DNA of 64,000 nt from Streptomyces rishiriensis. Its GTDB lineage: Bacteria > Actinomycetota > Actinomycetes > Streptomycetales > Streptomycetaceae. Positions 51,180 to 59,509 of the stretch are shown here, one piece after another; the stretch's first letter is position 1, and each line of letters opens with the position of its first letter. The position numbers and the translations under genes are program-made. Below the pieces are notes generated by a model. It was given only the letters and a program-made list of their open reading frames with translations. It did not search any database and was not told where the DNA came from. The DNA is taken from the NCBI RefSeq assembly GCF_030815485.1, contig NZ_JAUSWV010000002.1, positions 3,658,001 through 3,722,000 of the forward strand, given 5' to 3'.

Positions 51180-52196
51180 ATGACGACGGACACCCCGGCT
51201 CGGCTGCTCCAGCTCCTCTCCCTCCTCCAGACGCCCCGCGAATGGCCCGGCGGCGAGCTCGCCGACCGGCTCGGAGTCTCCCGCCGCACGGTCCGACGGG
51301 ACATCGACAGGCTGCGCGAGCTGGGTTACCCCGTGCAGGCGAGCCTCGGCTCGGACGGCGGCTACCGGCTGGTGGCGGGAAAGGCGATGCCGCCGCTGGT
51401 GCTCGACGACGAGGAAGCGGTGGCGATCGCCGTCGGCCTGCGGGCGGGGGCGGGACACGCGCTGGAGGGCGTCGACGAGGCGTCCGTCCGGGCCCTGGCC
51501 AAACTGGAGCAGGTGCTGCCCGCCCGGCTGCGCCACCGCGTCTCCACCCTCCAGGCCGCAACCACACCGCTGACCAGCGGGGACGGCGCGAGCATCGCAC
51601 CCGAGACGCTGACCGTCATCGCCTCGACGGTGGCCGGGCAGGAACGGCTGCGGTTCGCCTACCGCGCCAAGGACGGCACGGAGTCGCGCCGTCTGACCGA
51701 GCCCTACCGGCTCGTCTCCACGGGCCGGCGGTGGTACCTCGTGGCGTACGACCTCGACCGCGAGGACTGGCGGACCTTCCGGGTGGACCGGGTCGCGGAC
51801 CCGTTCGCGACCGGGGCCCGCTTCACTCCGCGCGAGCTGCCGACGGGGAGCGCGGCGGAATACCTCCGGCGATCCATCCAACTGCGCCCGGACGCCTACG
51901 AGTACGAACTCGACGTCACGTTCGAGGCACCGACGGAGTTCGTGACGGCCCGCCTGCCGACGTGGCTGGGCACCCCGGACGCGCACCCGACGGCGGGCAC
52001 CGACGGCGGGGACGGGTGCCGACTGCGGGCGACGACCAGCAACCCGGTGGAGTGGGTGGCGATGCGGCTGGCGACACTGGGCTGCGAGTTCTCGGTCCAG
52101 GGGCCGCCGGAACTGGTCCGGTGCGCACGTGAGTTGGGCGCCCGCCTGAGCCGATCGGCCGGGACGGAGGGCACCCCGGGGAGCGCCGGACGGTGA
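51180..52196 (+). CDS. HTH_11/WYL-domain transcriptional regulator
   Basis: 338 residues. The N-terminal HTH_11 domain (LLQLLSLLQTPREWPGGELA then DRLGVSRRTVRRDIDRLREL) is followed by a WYL ligand domain with RRWYLVAYDLDREDWRTFRVDRV, the WYL core, and a C-terminal WCX extension. Such proteins often respond to nucleic acids or small ligands. It is divergent from the DHA2 exporter it probably controls. ATG 51180. Confidence 0.92.
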   Translation: MTTDTPARLLQLLSLLQTPREWPGGELADRLGVSRRTVRRDIDRLRELGYPVQASLGSDGGYRLVAGKAMPPLVLDDEEAVAIAVGLRAGAGHALEGVDEASVRALAKLEQVLPARLRHRVSTLQAATTPLTSGDGASIAPETLTVIASTVAGQERLRFAYRAKDGTESRRLTEPYRLVSTGRRWYLVAYDLDREDWRTFRVDRVADPFATGARFTPRELPTGSAAEYLRRSIQLRPDAYEYELDVTFEAPTEFVTARLPTWLGTPDAHPTAGTDGGDGCRLRATTSNPVEWVAMRLATLGCEFSVQGPPELVRCARELGARLSRSAGTEGTPGSAGR

Positions 52197-52288
52197 GAGA
52201 ACAGGCGCGGGAAGGGCGCGCGAGGGGCGAGCGCGAGAAGGGACGAGCGCGGAGAGGGCGCGGGAGGGGGCGCGGGAGGGGGCGCGGG
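52197..52288. repeat. Purine-rich GCGCGGGAGGG repeats filling a convergent spacer
   Basis: The whole 92-bp spacer between the WYL gene stop and the TetR gene stop is built of degenerate 9-12-bp GCGCGGGAAGGG/GCGCGGGAGGGG units, the last three nearly identical. It contains no inverted repeat strong enough to call a terminator. Confidence 0.75.
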
Positions 52289-53233
52289 TCAGGCCTCCTC
52301 CGCCGGGCTCTCTTCCCACGCGAACCCGTGCAGGGCCCGCAGATTGCGCAACGCCAGCTCTGCGGGACCCCGTCGGCCGGTCGGGGGCAGGTTGGTCACC
52401 GCCCAGCTCTCGACCGCGACCCGCACCGCCGCCCCGGCCACCGCCGCGGCGAACCGCTGATAGGGGGAGGCAACGTTGTCGAGAGGGGAAGCGACCTCGG
52501 AAGCGGCGGCAGCAGGGACGTCTGAGGAGACTTCCGAAGCGGCGCGCGAGGAGACTTCCGAAGCGGCGCGCGAGGAGACTTCCGAAGCGGCGCCCGACGA
52601 GACGTTCGAAGCGGCGCCCGACGAGACGTTCGAAGAGACGTCCGCAGCGATGTCAGGGGCGTCTGACGGGGTGACCGAAGGGACGACTGAAGAAGCGTCA
52701 GCAGTGGCGGACGTGGCGGCTGAACCGGCGCCTGACGTCGCGTCGGAGGCGGGTGTACGGGGTGCCGCCGCCGTCCGCTCCGCCAGTATCTCCGTGAGCG
52801 TCGCCTCCGAGGTGTGGCAGACCTCCGCCCAGACCTTGCCGAGGGCGGGGCTGGTTCCGGCCAGTCGGATCAGGGTGCGGACCCACTCCCAGGACGCCGC
52901 CGAAACTCCGCGGCCGGGGACGAGGGTGTGTCGTATCGCGTGTTCCAGGGCCTGCGGCACGGTCAGTTCGGCCGGGGCCTCGCGTACCGCCTCCGCCCAG
53001 CGCTGCGCGCCCGCCGCGTAGAGCGGGGCGATGGCCTCTTCCTTGGTGGCGAAGTACCGGTAGAAGGTACGCGGGGCGATGCCCGCCGCCTGGGCGATGT
53101 CCTCTGCGCGGGTGGCCTTCAGCCCCCGGCTGGCGAAGAGGCCTGCCGCCGCACGGGCGATCTCCATGCGGGTGGCCGCTTTGCGCCGCTCGGTCAGCGA
53201 AGCCGAGGCGGAGGGGGAGGTCGAGCTGATCAC
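52289..53233 (-). CDS. TetR-family regulator with a repeat insertion
   Basis: 314 residues, about 100 more than usual. The N-terminal domain is standard TetR (RMEIARAAAGLFASRGLKAT then AEDIAQAAGIAPRTFYRYFA). The ligand domain begins normally, but from about residue 155 to 255 a Ser/Ala/Val-rich low-complexity block with SSRAASEV octapeptides is inserted before the last helices (YQRFAAAVAGAAVRVAVESW). GTG 53233. No obvious target gene is adjacent; hrdD is 820 bp upstream on the same strand. Confidence 0.82.
   Translation of the reverse strand: MISSTSPSASASLTERRKAATRMEIARAAAGLFASRGLKATRAEDIAQAAGIAPRTFYRYFATKEEAIAPLYAAGAQRWAEAVREAPAELTVPQALEHAIRHTLVPGRGVSAASWEWVRTLIRLAGTSPALGKVWAEVCHTSEATLTEILAERTAAAPRTPASDATSGAGSAATSATADASSVVPSVTPSDAPDIAADVSSNVSSGAASNVSSGAASEVSSRAASEVSSRAASEVSSDVPAAAASEVASPLDNVASPYQRFAAAVAGAAVRVAVESWAVTNLPPTGRRGPAELALRNLRALHGFAWEESPAEEA
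52524..52635 (-). repeat. 24-bp tandem repeats inside the TetR gene
   Basis: About four to five 24-bp units (GAGGAGACTTCCGAAGCGGC type) encode SSRAASEV octapeptides in the inserted block; the first two full units are almost identical. Confidence 0.85.
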
Positions 53234-54057
53234 GTCGGCAGGCTATGCCCATGTGGCACAATCTGCCATTCGGGCGGGCCACCCCGTGGTTCAGGTACGG
53301 GGTGCCCCGCCCTCTCAGCCTGCCCCGTCACCCTGTCATATGCCCGGCGGGACGTGTGCGCCCGCAATCCCGCCCTTGGCCGACAATCGGGTGCCCGGGT
53401 ACGAAGGTGAGCCGGGCCCCGGCGCCTGGGGGGAGAGGCACCGAAGCCCGGCTCGGGGAAAGTCCCGGCGCCGGGGGGATGTGCGTCGGGACTTGGCTCA
53501 TGTGCGGCGAAGATGGCAGGAAGGGCGGGGCTGCGAGGTCCGGTCCGTCGGAGGGCCGGCCGACTCGGACTCCCGTGCCCAGAAGTCTTGTTCCCGCGCT
53601 CTTCCCCATTGAAGCGGCGTTCCTGCGCCATGTTCGCGCGGCCCTCCACCACCCGGCGCACGCTGGCGGGAACCCTGCACCACAAGGCGCCCGAAGCCCA
53701 CTCGTCGCAGCTCCGGGCCGTAGCGCGGCGCCCGTTCGCCGTGGAGCGATGGCCACACCGACCACCGGCAACCGCCGCCGAAGGCACCCGACCCGGAAGC
53801 CCCCATCGGCCATGAGTCACGAGCCACCAGTCACAGCGGTCAGCGGCGTCAGCCGTCAGCCGTCAGCCGTCAGCCGTCAGCCGTCAGCCGTCAGCCGTCA
53901 GCCGTCAGCCGTCAGCCGTCAGCCGTCAGCCGTCAGCCAACGGTTCGCTGGTCGTCGGGCAACGATCCCCAGGTCATCGGCAGGTTGGCGGCCGACCGGG
54001 GCCCCGCGTCGCCCGGCGGAGCGTCGGGCTCCGGCCGGCCGACGGAAGGACAAGCGC
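53234..54057. other. 820-bp gene-free stretch upstream of TetR and downstream of hrdD
   Basis: Open frames exist on both strands but none resembles a protein family and several overlap with equal strength, so I call no gene. The region holds direct repeats (CCGGCGCC-GGGGG at about 53420 and 53468) and the 7-bp x13 array. The minus-strand promoter of the TetR gene must lie at its left end. Confidence 0.6.
53848..53938. repeat. 7-bp x13 perfect tandem repeat (GTCAGCC)
   Basis: Thirteen exact copies of GTCAGCC occupy 91 bp, preceded by two imperfect units. No spacers, no inverted symmetry. A simple-sequence array of this purity is unusual in a bacterial chromosome and suggests recent slippage. 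Confidence 0.95.
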
Positions 54058-55056
54058 CTACGCCGCCGCCTCGAAGCCCGTGTCGCGGGCCAGCTTCTTC
54101 AGTTCCAGCAGGGCGTGCTTCTCGATCTGGCGGATGCGTTCCCTCGTCAGGCCGTGTTCCTTGCCGACCTCGGTCAGGGTGCGCTCACGACCGTCGTCGA
54201 TGCCGTACCGCATCTTGATGATGGAGGCCGTGCGCGGCTCGAGGCGGTCGATCAGGCCGTCGAGTTCCTCGCTGCGCAGCAGGGTCATGACGGACTGCTC
54301 CGGCGAGACCGCGGACGTGTCCTCCAGCAGGTCGCCGAACTGGGTCTCACCCTGGTCGTCGACCGCCATGTTCAGCGATACCGGGTCGCGGGCCCAGTCC
54401 AGGACGTCCGTGACGCGCTCCGGCGTCGAACCGAGCTCCGTCGCGATCTCCGCGGGCTCCGGGTCGCGGCCGTTCTCGCGGTTGAACTCGCGCTGCACAC
54501 GACGGATCCGGCCGAGCTCCTCCACCAGGTGGACGGGCAGGCGGATCGTGCGCGACTGGTCCGCTATCGAGCGGGTGATGGCCTGACGGATCCACCAGGT
54601 CGCGTACGTGGAGAACTTGAAGCCCTTGCGGTAGTCGAACTTCTCGACCGCGCGGACCAGACCGGCGTTGCCCTCCTGGATGAGGTCGAGGAGCGGGAGA
54701 CCGCTGCGGGGATAGCGGCGGGCCACCGCGACGACGAGCCTGAGGTTGGAACGGATGAAGACGTCCTTGGCCCGCTCGCTCTCGGCGACCAGCGCCTCGA
54801 GTTCCTCGCGCGAGGCCTCCGCACGGGACTCCTCGTCACCGTCGAGGACCTGCTGCGCGAATACGCCGGCCTCGATGATCTGAGACAACTCGACTTCCTT
54901 GGCGGCGTCGAGCAGAGGTGTGCGCGCGATTTCGTCGAGGTACATGCCGACCAGGTCGCGGTCGGCGATCTCGCCGCCATGGGCGCGAACACTGCGGGCC
55001 GCGTCGGTCGTCTCGCCATTGGCGGACTTGCGACGGGCGACGGCACGGGTTGCCAT
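54058..55056 (-). CDS. hrdD: RNA polymerase sigma factor HrdD
   Basis: 332-residue group 2 sigma-70 factor. Region 1.2 is DLVGMYLDEIARTPLLDAAK; region 2 shows RSNLRLVVAVARRYPRSGLP and FSTYATWWIRQAITRSIADQ; region 4 has RERTLTEVGKEHGLTRERIR. The N-terminus MATRAVARR and overall sequence agree with HrdD of S. coelicolor as I remember it. HrdD is dispensable in that species and is part of the SigR regulon. ATG 55056. A matching SigR-type promoter lies about 100 bp upstream. Confidence 0.93.
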   Translation of the reverse strand: MATRAVARRKSANGETTDAARSVRAHGGEIADRDLVGMYLDEIARTPLLDAAKEVELSQIIEAGVFAQQVLDGDEESRAEASREELEALVAESERAKDVFIRSNLRLVVAVARRYPRSGLPLLDLIQEGNAGLVRAVEKFDYRKGFKFSTYATWWIRQAITRSIADQSRTIRLPVHLVEELGRIRRVQREFNRENGRDPEPAEIATELGSTPERVTDVLDWARDPVSLNMAVDDQGETQFGDLLEDTSAVSPEQSVMTLLRSEELDGLIDRLEPRTASIIKMRYGIDDGRERTLTEVGKEHGLTRERIRQIEKHALLELKKLARDTGFEAAA

Positions 55057-55154
55057 GCGTGCTCCCTTGCGATGGAGGTTCAGCGGGTGGCCCTTCAGAC
55101 ACCAGGCACTCTCGGATTCGGACTCTCCTCGGGTGCCCTGCATCTGATGGAAAC

Positions 55155-55181
55155 AACGACTGGAATCAGGACAGAATTCCC
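55155..55181 (-). promoter_or_regulatory. SigR-type promoter of hrdD
   Basis: On the minus strand GGGAAT (55181-55176) is followed after exactly 18 bases by GTT (55157-55155), the SigR consensus GGAAT-N18-GTT. hrdD is an established SigR target in S. coelicolor, so thiol-oxidative stress should induce it here. Confidence 0.85.
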
Positions 55182-55241
55182 AACCCGCACCCCGATTTTG
55201 ATGATCTTGCAGTACCCTGTCCGACCACGCGAGGAGGCGCG

Positions 55242-55832
55242 ATGTCGTCGGAACGTACAGAGGTGCAGGTCAGACCGGGAGTCGAGGGTGACCTCGAAGC
55301 CCTCACCAGCCTCTACAACCACTACGTACGTGAGACGCCCATCACATTCGACACGGTGGCCTTCACTCCGGAAGAGCGACGTCCTTGGCTGCTCTCCCAC
55401 CCTGAAGACGGGCCGCACCGCCTGATGGTTGCCACGGAAGCGGACTCACAGGACATCCGGGGGAGCTCACAGGAAATCCTGGGTTATGCCACATCCAGCG
55501 CCTACCGGCCGAAGGCGGCCTACTCCACCTCGGTGGAGGTCACGGTCTACGTCGCCCCGCACGCCGGCCGGCGCGGCATCGGCACGCTCCTCTACAAGGC
55601 GCTCTTCGAGGCACTGGCCGACGAGGACCTGCACCGCGCCTACGCGGGCATCGCGCAGCCGAACGAAGCGTCCGCGCGGCTGCACGAGCGCTTCGGCTTC
55701 CGGCACGTCGGCACGTACCGCGAGGTCGGCCGCAAGTTCGACCGCTACTGGGACGTGGCCTGGTACGAGAAGGAACTCCGACCCCGGACGGAGCCCTCCC
55801 TTCAGAGGCCGCCCCGACTACTCCTCAGGTAG
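55242..55832 (+). CDS. GNAT acetyltransferase of the phosphinothricin-acetyltransferase type
   Basis: 196 residues. VRPGVEGDLEALTSLYNHYV, then ETPITFDTVAFTPEERRPWL and EVTVYVAPHAGRRGIGTLLY (acetyl-CoA loop GRRGIG), then LHERFGFRHVGTYREVGRKF and DRYWDVAWYEKEL are typical of the Pat/bar and MddA group, which acetylate phosphinothricin, methionine sulfoximine or similar amino acids. ATG 55242 with GAGGAGG. Divergent from hrdD. Absence of a biosynthetic cluster nearby argues for a housekeeping detoxifier. Confidence 0.88.
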   Translation: MSSERTEVQVRPGVEGDLEALTSLYNHYVRETPITFDTVAFTPEERRPWLLSHPEDGPHRLMVATEADSQDIRGSSQEILGYATSSAYRPKAAYSTSVEVTVYVAPHAGRRGIGTLLYKALFEALADEDLHRAYAGIAQPNEASARLHERFGFRHVGTYREVGRKFDRYWDVAWYEKELRPRTEPSLQRPPRLLLR

Positions 55833-55965
55833 CCCTGGGCCGGGCGGAGCCGTGATCCCGTACGCGGTCTCGACAAGGGGCCCATGGACCCCACACAGAC
55901 GCCATACGGCCGCCCTCTGGCCCCAGCCTCCGCGCCAGCCCCAGCCCCAGCCCCGCGGTGGAGCG

Positions 55966-56775
55966 TCAGCCGAACTGCACGGACCGCTTCGCCATCCCCA
56001 TCCAGAACCCGTCGATCACGGACTTCTGCGCGTCCAGCTCGCCGGACATCTCCGCGGCGCCCATCGTCACGAAGAGGGGGGCGAAGTGCTCGGTGCGCGG
56101 GTGGGCGTAACGGCCGGCCGGGGCCTTGTGAAGGAAGTCCAGCAGCCCGTCCCAGTCGCGGTTCTCCAGCGCGTGACGGCCCCAGTCGTCGAACTCCGAG
56201 GACCAGGTCGGCACTCCCCCGCCGGTGTGCCGCAGCGCGGCCAGGTTGTGGGTGAAGAAGCCGGAACCGACGATCAGGACGCCCTCGTCGCGCAGCGGCG
56301 CGAGCTTGCGCCCGATCTCCATCAGCTTCACGGGGTCGAGGGTCGGCATGGAGATCTGGAGGACCGGGATGTCGGCGGCCGGGAACATCTCGACGAGCGG
56401 CACGTAGGCGCCGTGGTCGAGGCCTCGGTCGGGAATGTCCTGCACAGGGGTACCAGGGGCGCGCAGCAGCTTCCGTACGCTCTCGGCGAGCTCGGGTGCG
56501 CCGGGGGCGGCGTACTTCACCTGGTAGTAGTGCTCGGGGAAGCCCCAGAAGTCGTAGACCAGGGGGACCGGGTCGACGGCGCCCAGGGCGAGGGGGGCCT
56601 CCTCCCAGTGGGCGGAGACCATCAGGATCGCCTTGGGGCGGGGCAGGTCGGCGGACCAGGCCGCGAGTTCGCCGGGCCAGACCGGGTCGTCCGCGAGGGG
56701 CGGGGCGCCATGGCTGAGGTAGAGCGCGGGCATGCGCTCCTGGGGGAGGGCACGCTCCTGGGGTGCGGCGGACAT
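55966..56775 (-). CDS. DODA/LigB-type extradiol dioxygenase
   Basis: 269-residue class III extradiol ring-cleavage enzyme using Fe(II) or Zn. The metal site is seen in LYLSHGAPPL and ILMVSAHWEE, with DHGAYVPLVEMFP, GSGFFTHNL and RTEHFAPLF carrying further conserved His. Related proteins (YgiD, plant DODA) open catechol rings. A MarR regulator is divergent, and paired half-sites lie between them, suggesting induction by phenolic or quinone stress. ATG 56775. Bases 55833-55965 downstream hold CCAGCC repeats only. Confidence 0.9.
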   Translation of the reverse strand: MSAAPQERALPQERMPALYLSHGAPPLADDPVWPGELAAWSADLPRPKAILMVSAHWEEAPLALGAVDPVPLVYDFWGFPEHYYQVKYAAPGAPELAESVRKLLRAPGTPVQDIPDRGLDHGAYVPLVEMFPAADIPVLQISMPTLDPVKLMEIGRKLAPLRDEGVLIVGSGFFTHNLAALRHTGGGVPTWSSEFDDWGRHALENRDWDGLLDFLHKAPAGRYAHPRTEHFAPLFVTMGAAEMSGELDAQKSVIDGFWMGMAKRSVQFG

Positions 56776-56789
56776 GGCAACTGCTCCTT

Positions 56790-56960
56790 CCGGGACCTCG
56801 GCCCCTGACTCCGGACGCTCCCGCCTCCGGTCGCTTCCGGCTCGAACGCGTCGGGCTTCGAACGCCTTCGGCTCCGGACGCTTCCGGCTCCGGGTGCTCG
56901 GCGGGGTTCGGATGCTCGGCGACCCTGAACGCTCGACGGCGACGAACGCTTCGGGACGCT
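56790..56960. repeat. Degenerate CTCCGGACGCTTCCGG repeats in the dioxygenase-MarR spacer
   Basis: About eight imperfect copies of a 14-18-bp unit (CTCCGGACGCTTCCGG, GCTCCGGGTGCTCGG, CGAACGCTTCGGGACG) fill the 5' side of the 260-bp divergent spacer, ending where the A+T-rich operator region begins. Confidence 0.65.
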
Positions 56961-56963
56961 TGA

Positions 56964-57019
56964 TTGAAATCTAAAACGTCACTGCCGGCCAGCATATTCC
57001 TGATTGGTTTAAACTTCAA
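56964..57019. promoter_or_regulatory. Paired inverted MarR half-sites upstream of dioxygenase and MarR
   Basis: TTGAAATCTAAAAC (56964-56977) and GTTTAAACTTCAA (57007-57019) are facing copies of one motif (TTGAA-N-T-N-TAAA). The right copy contains the palindrome GTTTAAAC and abuts the marR ribosome site. The left copy is 190 bp upstream of the dioxygenase start. Confidence 0.6.
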
Positions 57020-57035
57020 GGAGAAGGCGTTTACA

Positions 57036-57554
57036 GTGGACTACATGACGAAGGCATCCGCATCCGCTGACGAGCCCCAGTGGCTCACCGCCGAGGAACA
57101 GCGCATCTGGCGCTCCTACGTGCACGCCACGACCCTCCTCGAAGACCACATGGACCGCCAGCTCCAGCGTGAAGCGGGTATGCCGCACATCTACTACGGC
57201 CTGCTCGTCAAGCTCGCCGAGTCCAGCCACCGGCGGCTCCGGATGACCGAGCTGGCCAAGTACGCGAAGATCACCCGCTCCCGTCTCTCCCACGCCGTCG
57301 CCCGGCTGGAGAAGAACGGCTGGGTGCGCCGTGAGGAGTGCGACTCCGACAAACGCGGCCAGTTCGCCGTACTGACCGAGCAGGGCCTGGAGGTGCTGAA
57401 GCGCGCCGCGCCGGGCCATGTCGCCGTCGTACGCCACGCGGTGTTCGACCGGCTCACCCCCGAACAGCAGAAGTCCCTCGGCGAGATCATGCAGATCGTC
57501 GCCGAGGGACTTCAGCCCGATGAAGCGGGTGCGGACCTGCCCTGGCTCCGCTAG
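57036..57554 (+). CDS. MarR-family regulator of the DODA-type dioxygenase
   Basis: About 172 residues. TAEEQRIWRSYVHATTLLED starts the dimerisation helix; MTELAKYAKITRSRLSHAVA is the recognition helix and RREECDSDKRGQFAVLTEQG the wing. One Cys sits in the wing (EECDSD), a possible redox or quinone sensor. Start GTG 57036 or ATG 57045 (AAGGAGAAGG upstream). The stop TAG is the first triplet of a 17-bp repeat array. Confidence 0.9.
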   Translation: MDYMTKASASADEPQWLTAEEQRIWRSYVHATTLLEDHMDRQLQREAGMPHIYYGLLVKLAESSHRRLRMTELAKYAKITRSRLSHAVARLEKNGWVRREECDSDKRGQFAVLTEQGLEVLKRAAPGHVAVVRHAVFDRLTPEQQKSLGEIMQIVAEGLQPDEAGADLPWLR

Positions 57555-57622
57555 TTCCCGTAGCCGGCTCAGTTCCGCAACCGGCTCAGTTCCGCAGCCG
57601 GGTCAGTTCCGTAGGCGGGTCA
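57552..57622. repeat. Four 17-bp repeats running exactly from stop to stop
   Basis: Units begin at 57552, 57569, 57586 and 57603 (TCAGTTCCGCAACCGGC type). The first unit starts with the marR stop TAG; the fifth position (57620) starts the TCA that is the complement of the exporter stop. The spacer is thus entirely made of four units. Confidence 0.85.
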
Positions 57623-59158
57623 GTGGACCATCACCGGCACCGCCACGTCCTCGCCGTCCTCCGCACCCGAGCCCGCGACCGGGCCCATGTCCGGCTTGCC
57701 GGCGTTGACGAGGGTCAGGGCGATCGTGGCGGCGGCGACCAGGATGCCGACGGCGAACCAGATGGCGCTGGTGTAGCCGTGCACCATGCCCTCCAGCTGC
57801 ACCAGCTGCTGCTGGGGCCTGGAGGTGGCACCGGCGACGTGGTCCTTGATGTACGAGGTCGTCGCGGACGCGGCGATGGTGTTCAGCAGGGCGGTGCCGA
57901 TCGCGCCGCCCACCTGCTGCGAGGTGTTGACCATCGCGGAGGCGACACCGGCGTCCCGCGGCTCGATGCCGTAGGTGGCCAGGGACATCGCCGGCATGAA
58001 CGCCGTACCCATACCGAGGCCGAGCAGCAGCATCGCCGGCATCAGCACGGCCGCGTACGAGGTGTCGATCTCCAGCCGGGTCAGCAGCAGCATGCCGAGG
58101 GCGGCGACCAGGAAGCCGGGGCCCATCAGCAGGCGCGGGGCGACCCGGGTCATCAGGCGGGTGCCGATCTGGGTGGAGCCGGTGATCATGCCCGCGATCA
58201 TCGGAAGGAAGGCGAAACCGGTCTTGACCGGCGTGTAGCCCTTCACGATCTGCAGGTAGTAGGTCAGGAAGAGGAACAGACCGAACATCGAGATGATCGC
58301 GAGGCCGAGGGAGAGGTAGATCCCTCCACGGTTGCGCTCGGTGATCACGCGCAGCGGCAGCAGCGGGGCCTTGACCTTGGACTCGACGACCACGAAGGAA
58401 GCCAGCAGCACGACGGACGCGACGAACATGCCGACCGTCACGGAGTCGCTCCAGCCCTCGGACTCGGCGCGGGTGAAGCCGTAGACCAGGGAGACCAGAC
58501 CGAGGGTGGAGAGGATGACGCCCGGGACGTCGAGGGCGGAGCGGTTGCGGCCGCCCTCGGGCTCACGGATGACGAAGTAGGCGCCGGCCGCGGCGATGAT
58601 CGCGAACGGGATGTTGACGAAGAACGTCCAGCGCCAGTCGAGGTACTCGGTGAGGAAACCGCCGAGGATGAGGCCGACGGCGCCGCCGCCACCGGCGATC
58701 GCGCCGTAGATGCCGAAGGCCTTGGCGCGCTCCTTCGCGTCGGTGAACATCACGGCGAGCAGGGAGAGTGCGGCGGGCGCGAGCAGGGCGCCGAACGCGC
58801 CTTGCAGGGCACGGGCACCGAACATCATCGCCTCGTTGGCGGCGGCGCCGCCGAGTGCGGAGGCCGCGGCGAAGCCGCCCAGACCGACGACGAAGGCACG
58901 CTTACGGCCCCACAGGTCGGCTATGCGGCCGCCGAAGAGCAGCAGACCGCCGAAGGCGAGGGCGTAGGCGGTGACGATCCACTGCCGGTTGCCGTCGGAG
59001 ATGCCCAGGTCCTGCTGGGCGGAGGGCATCGCGATGTTCACGATGGTGGCGTCGAGGACGACCATCAGCTGGGCGAGGGCGATGAACGCCAGCGCCTTCC
59101 AGCGGTTGGCGTCCGGGCCGCCCGTCTTACCGGGGGCCTTCTGGGCTGTTTCAGACAT
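57620..59158 (-). CDS. DHA2-type MFS exporter (EmrB/QacA)
   Basis: 512-residue, fourteen-helix exporter. LMVVLDATIVNIAMPSA is motif D1, GGRIADLWGRKRAFVVG motif A, and ARALQGAFGALLAPAAL motif B. An acidic C-terminal tail follows the last helix. It is preceded by a TetR gene on the same strand across a 351-bp spacer; TetR control of the exporter is the usual arrangement. ATG 59158. Confidence 0.92.
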   Translation of the reverse strand: MSETAQKAPGKTGGPDANRWKALAFIALAQLMVVLDATIVNIAMPSAQQDLGISDGNRQWIVTAYALAFGGLLLFGGRIADLWGRKRAFVVGLGGFAAASALGGAAANEAMMFGARALQGAFGALLAPAALSLLAVMFTDAKERAKAFGIYGAIAGGGGAVGLILGGFLTEYLDWRWTFFVNIPFAIIAAAGAYFVIREPEGGRNRSALDVPGVILSTLGLVSLVYGFTRAESEGWSDSVTVGMFVASVVLLASFVVVESKVKAPLLPLRVITERNRGGIYLSLGLAIISMFGLFLFLTYYLQIVKGYTPVKTGFAFLPMIAGMITGSTQIGTRLMTRVAPRLLMGPGFLVAALGMLLLTRLEIDTSYAAVLMPAMLLLGLGMGTAFMPAMSLATYGIEPRDAGVASAMVNTSQQVGGAIGTALLNTIAASATTSYIKDHVAGATSRPQQQLVQLEGMVHGYTSAIWFAVGILVAAATIALTLVNAGKPDMGPVAGSGAEDGEDVAVPVMVH

Positions 59159-59213
59159 GGGGATACCCGCTTCGGGACTTCGTGACGGAAAAGAAGTGAG
59201 ATAAGGGGCGGCT

Positions 59214-59227
59214 CGTCAGCGCTGACG
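59214..59227. promoter_or_regulatory. 14-bp palindrome upstream of the DHA2 exporter, candidate TetR operator
   Basis: CGTCAGCGCTGACG is a perfect 14-bp palindrome 56 bp before the exporter start, within a 351-bp spacer that otherwise shows no gene. Confidence 0.55.
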
Positions 59228-59243
59228 GACCGTTGCTCGATGT

Positions 59244-59350
59244 GTGCTCGGTACTTCAGGAGTGCTCGGTACTTGAAGAGTGCTCGGTATGTGAGGAGTG
59301 CTCGGTGCTCAGGAGTAACTCGTTGCTCGGGGAGTAACTCGTCGCTCGAT
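59244..59350. repeat. 18-bp tandem repeats between exporter and TetR genes
   Basis: GTGCTCGGTACTTCAGGA at 59244, 59262 and 59280 (18-bp period), then degenerating GTGCTCGG and GTAACTCG units to about 59350. The remaining spacer to 59509 shows nothing recognisable. Confidence 0.8.
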
Positions 59351-59509
59351 GGACGCTCGACGGGCGTGACGGCTCATGAGGGTCGCCGTCGGCCGCCTGC
59401 CGCCGAAGCAAGGTGAGGGCGACCGAGGGCCATCAGGGGCGCCGCGGACCGGCGGCCACCAGTGCGGGTGATGACGACTGCTGCTGCTGCGGTTTCACGA
59501 ACCGGTCGT

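Noticed and set aside
53328..53827. Several short minus-strand frames in the 820-bp spacer
   Set aside because: Overlapping frames of equal quality, no ribosome site or family match.
53848..53938. CRISPR array
   Set aside because: The repeats are 7 bp, contiguous and without spacers; no cas genes.
53245..55425. Long plus-strand frame through the 7-bp repeat and antisense to hrdD
   Set aside because: The part opposite hrdD is a shadow, and the 5' part is repeat-derived; no domain is recognisable.
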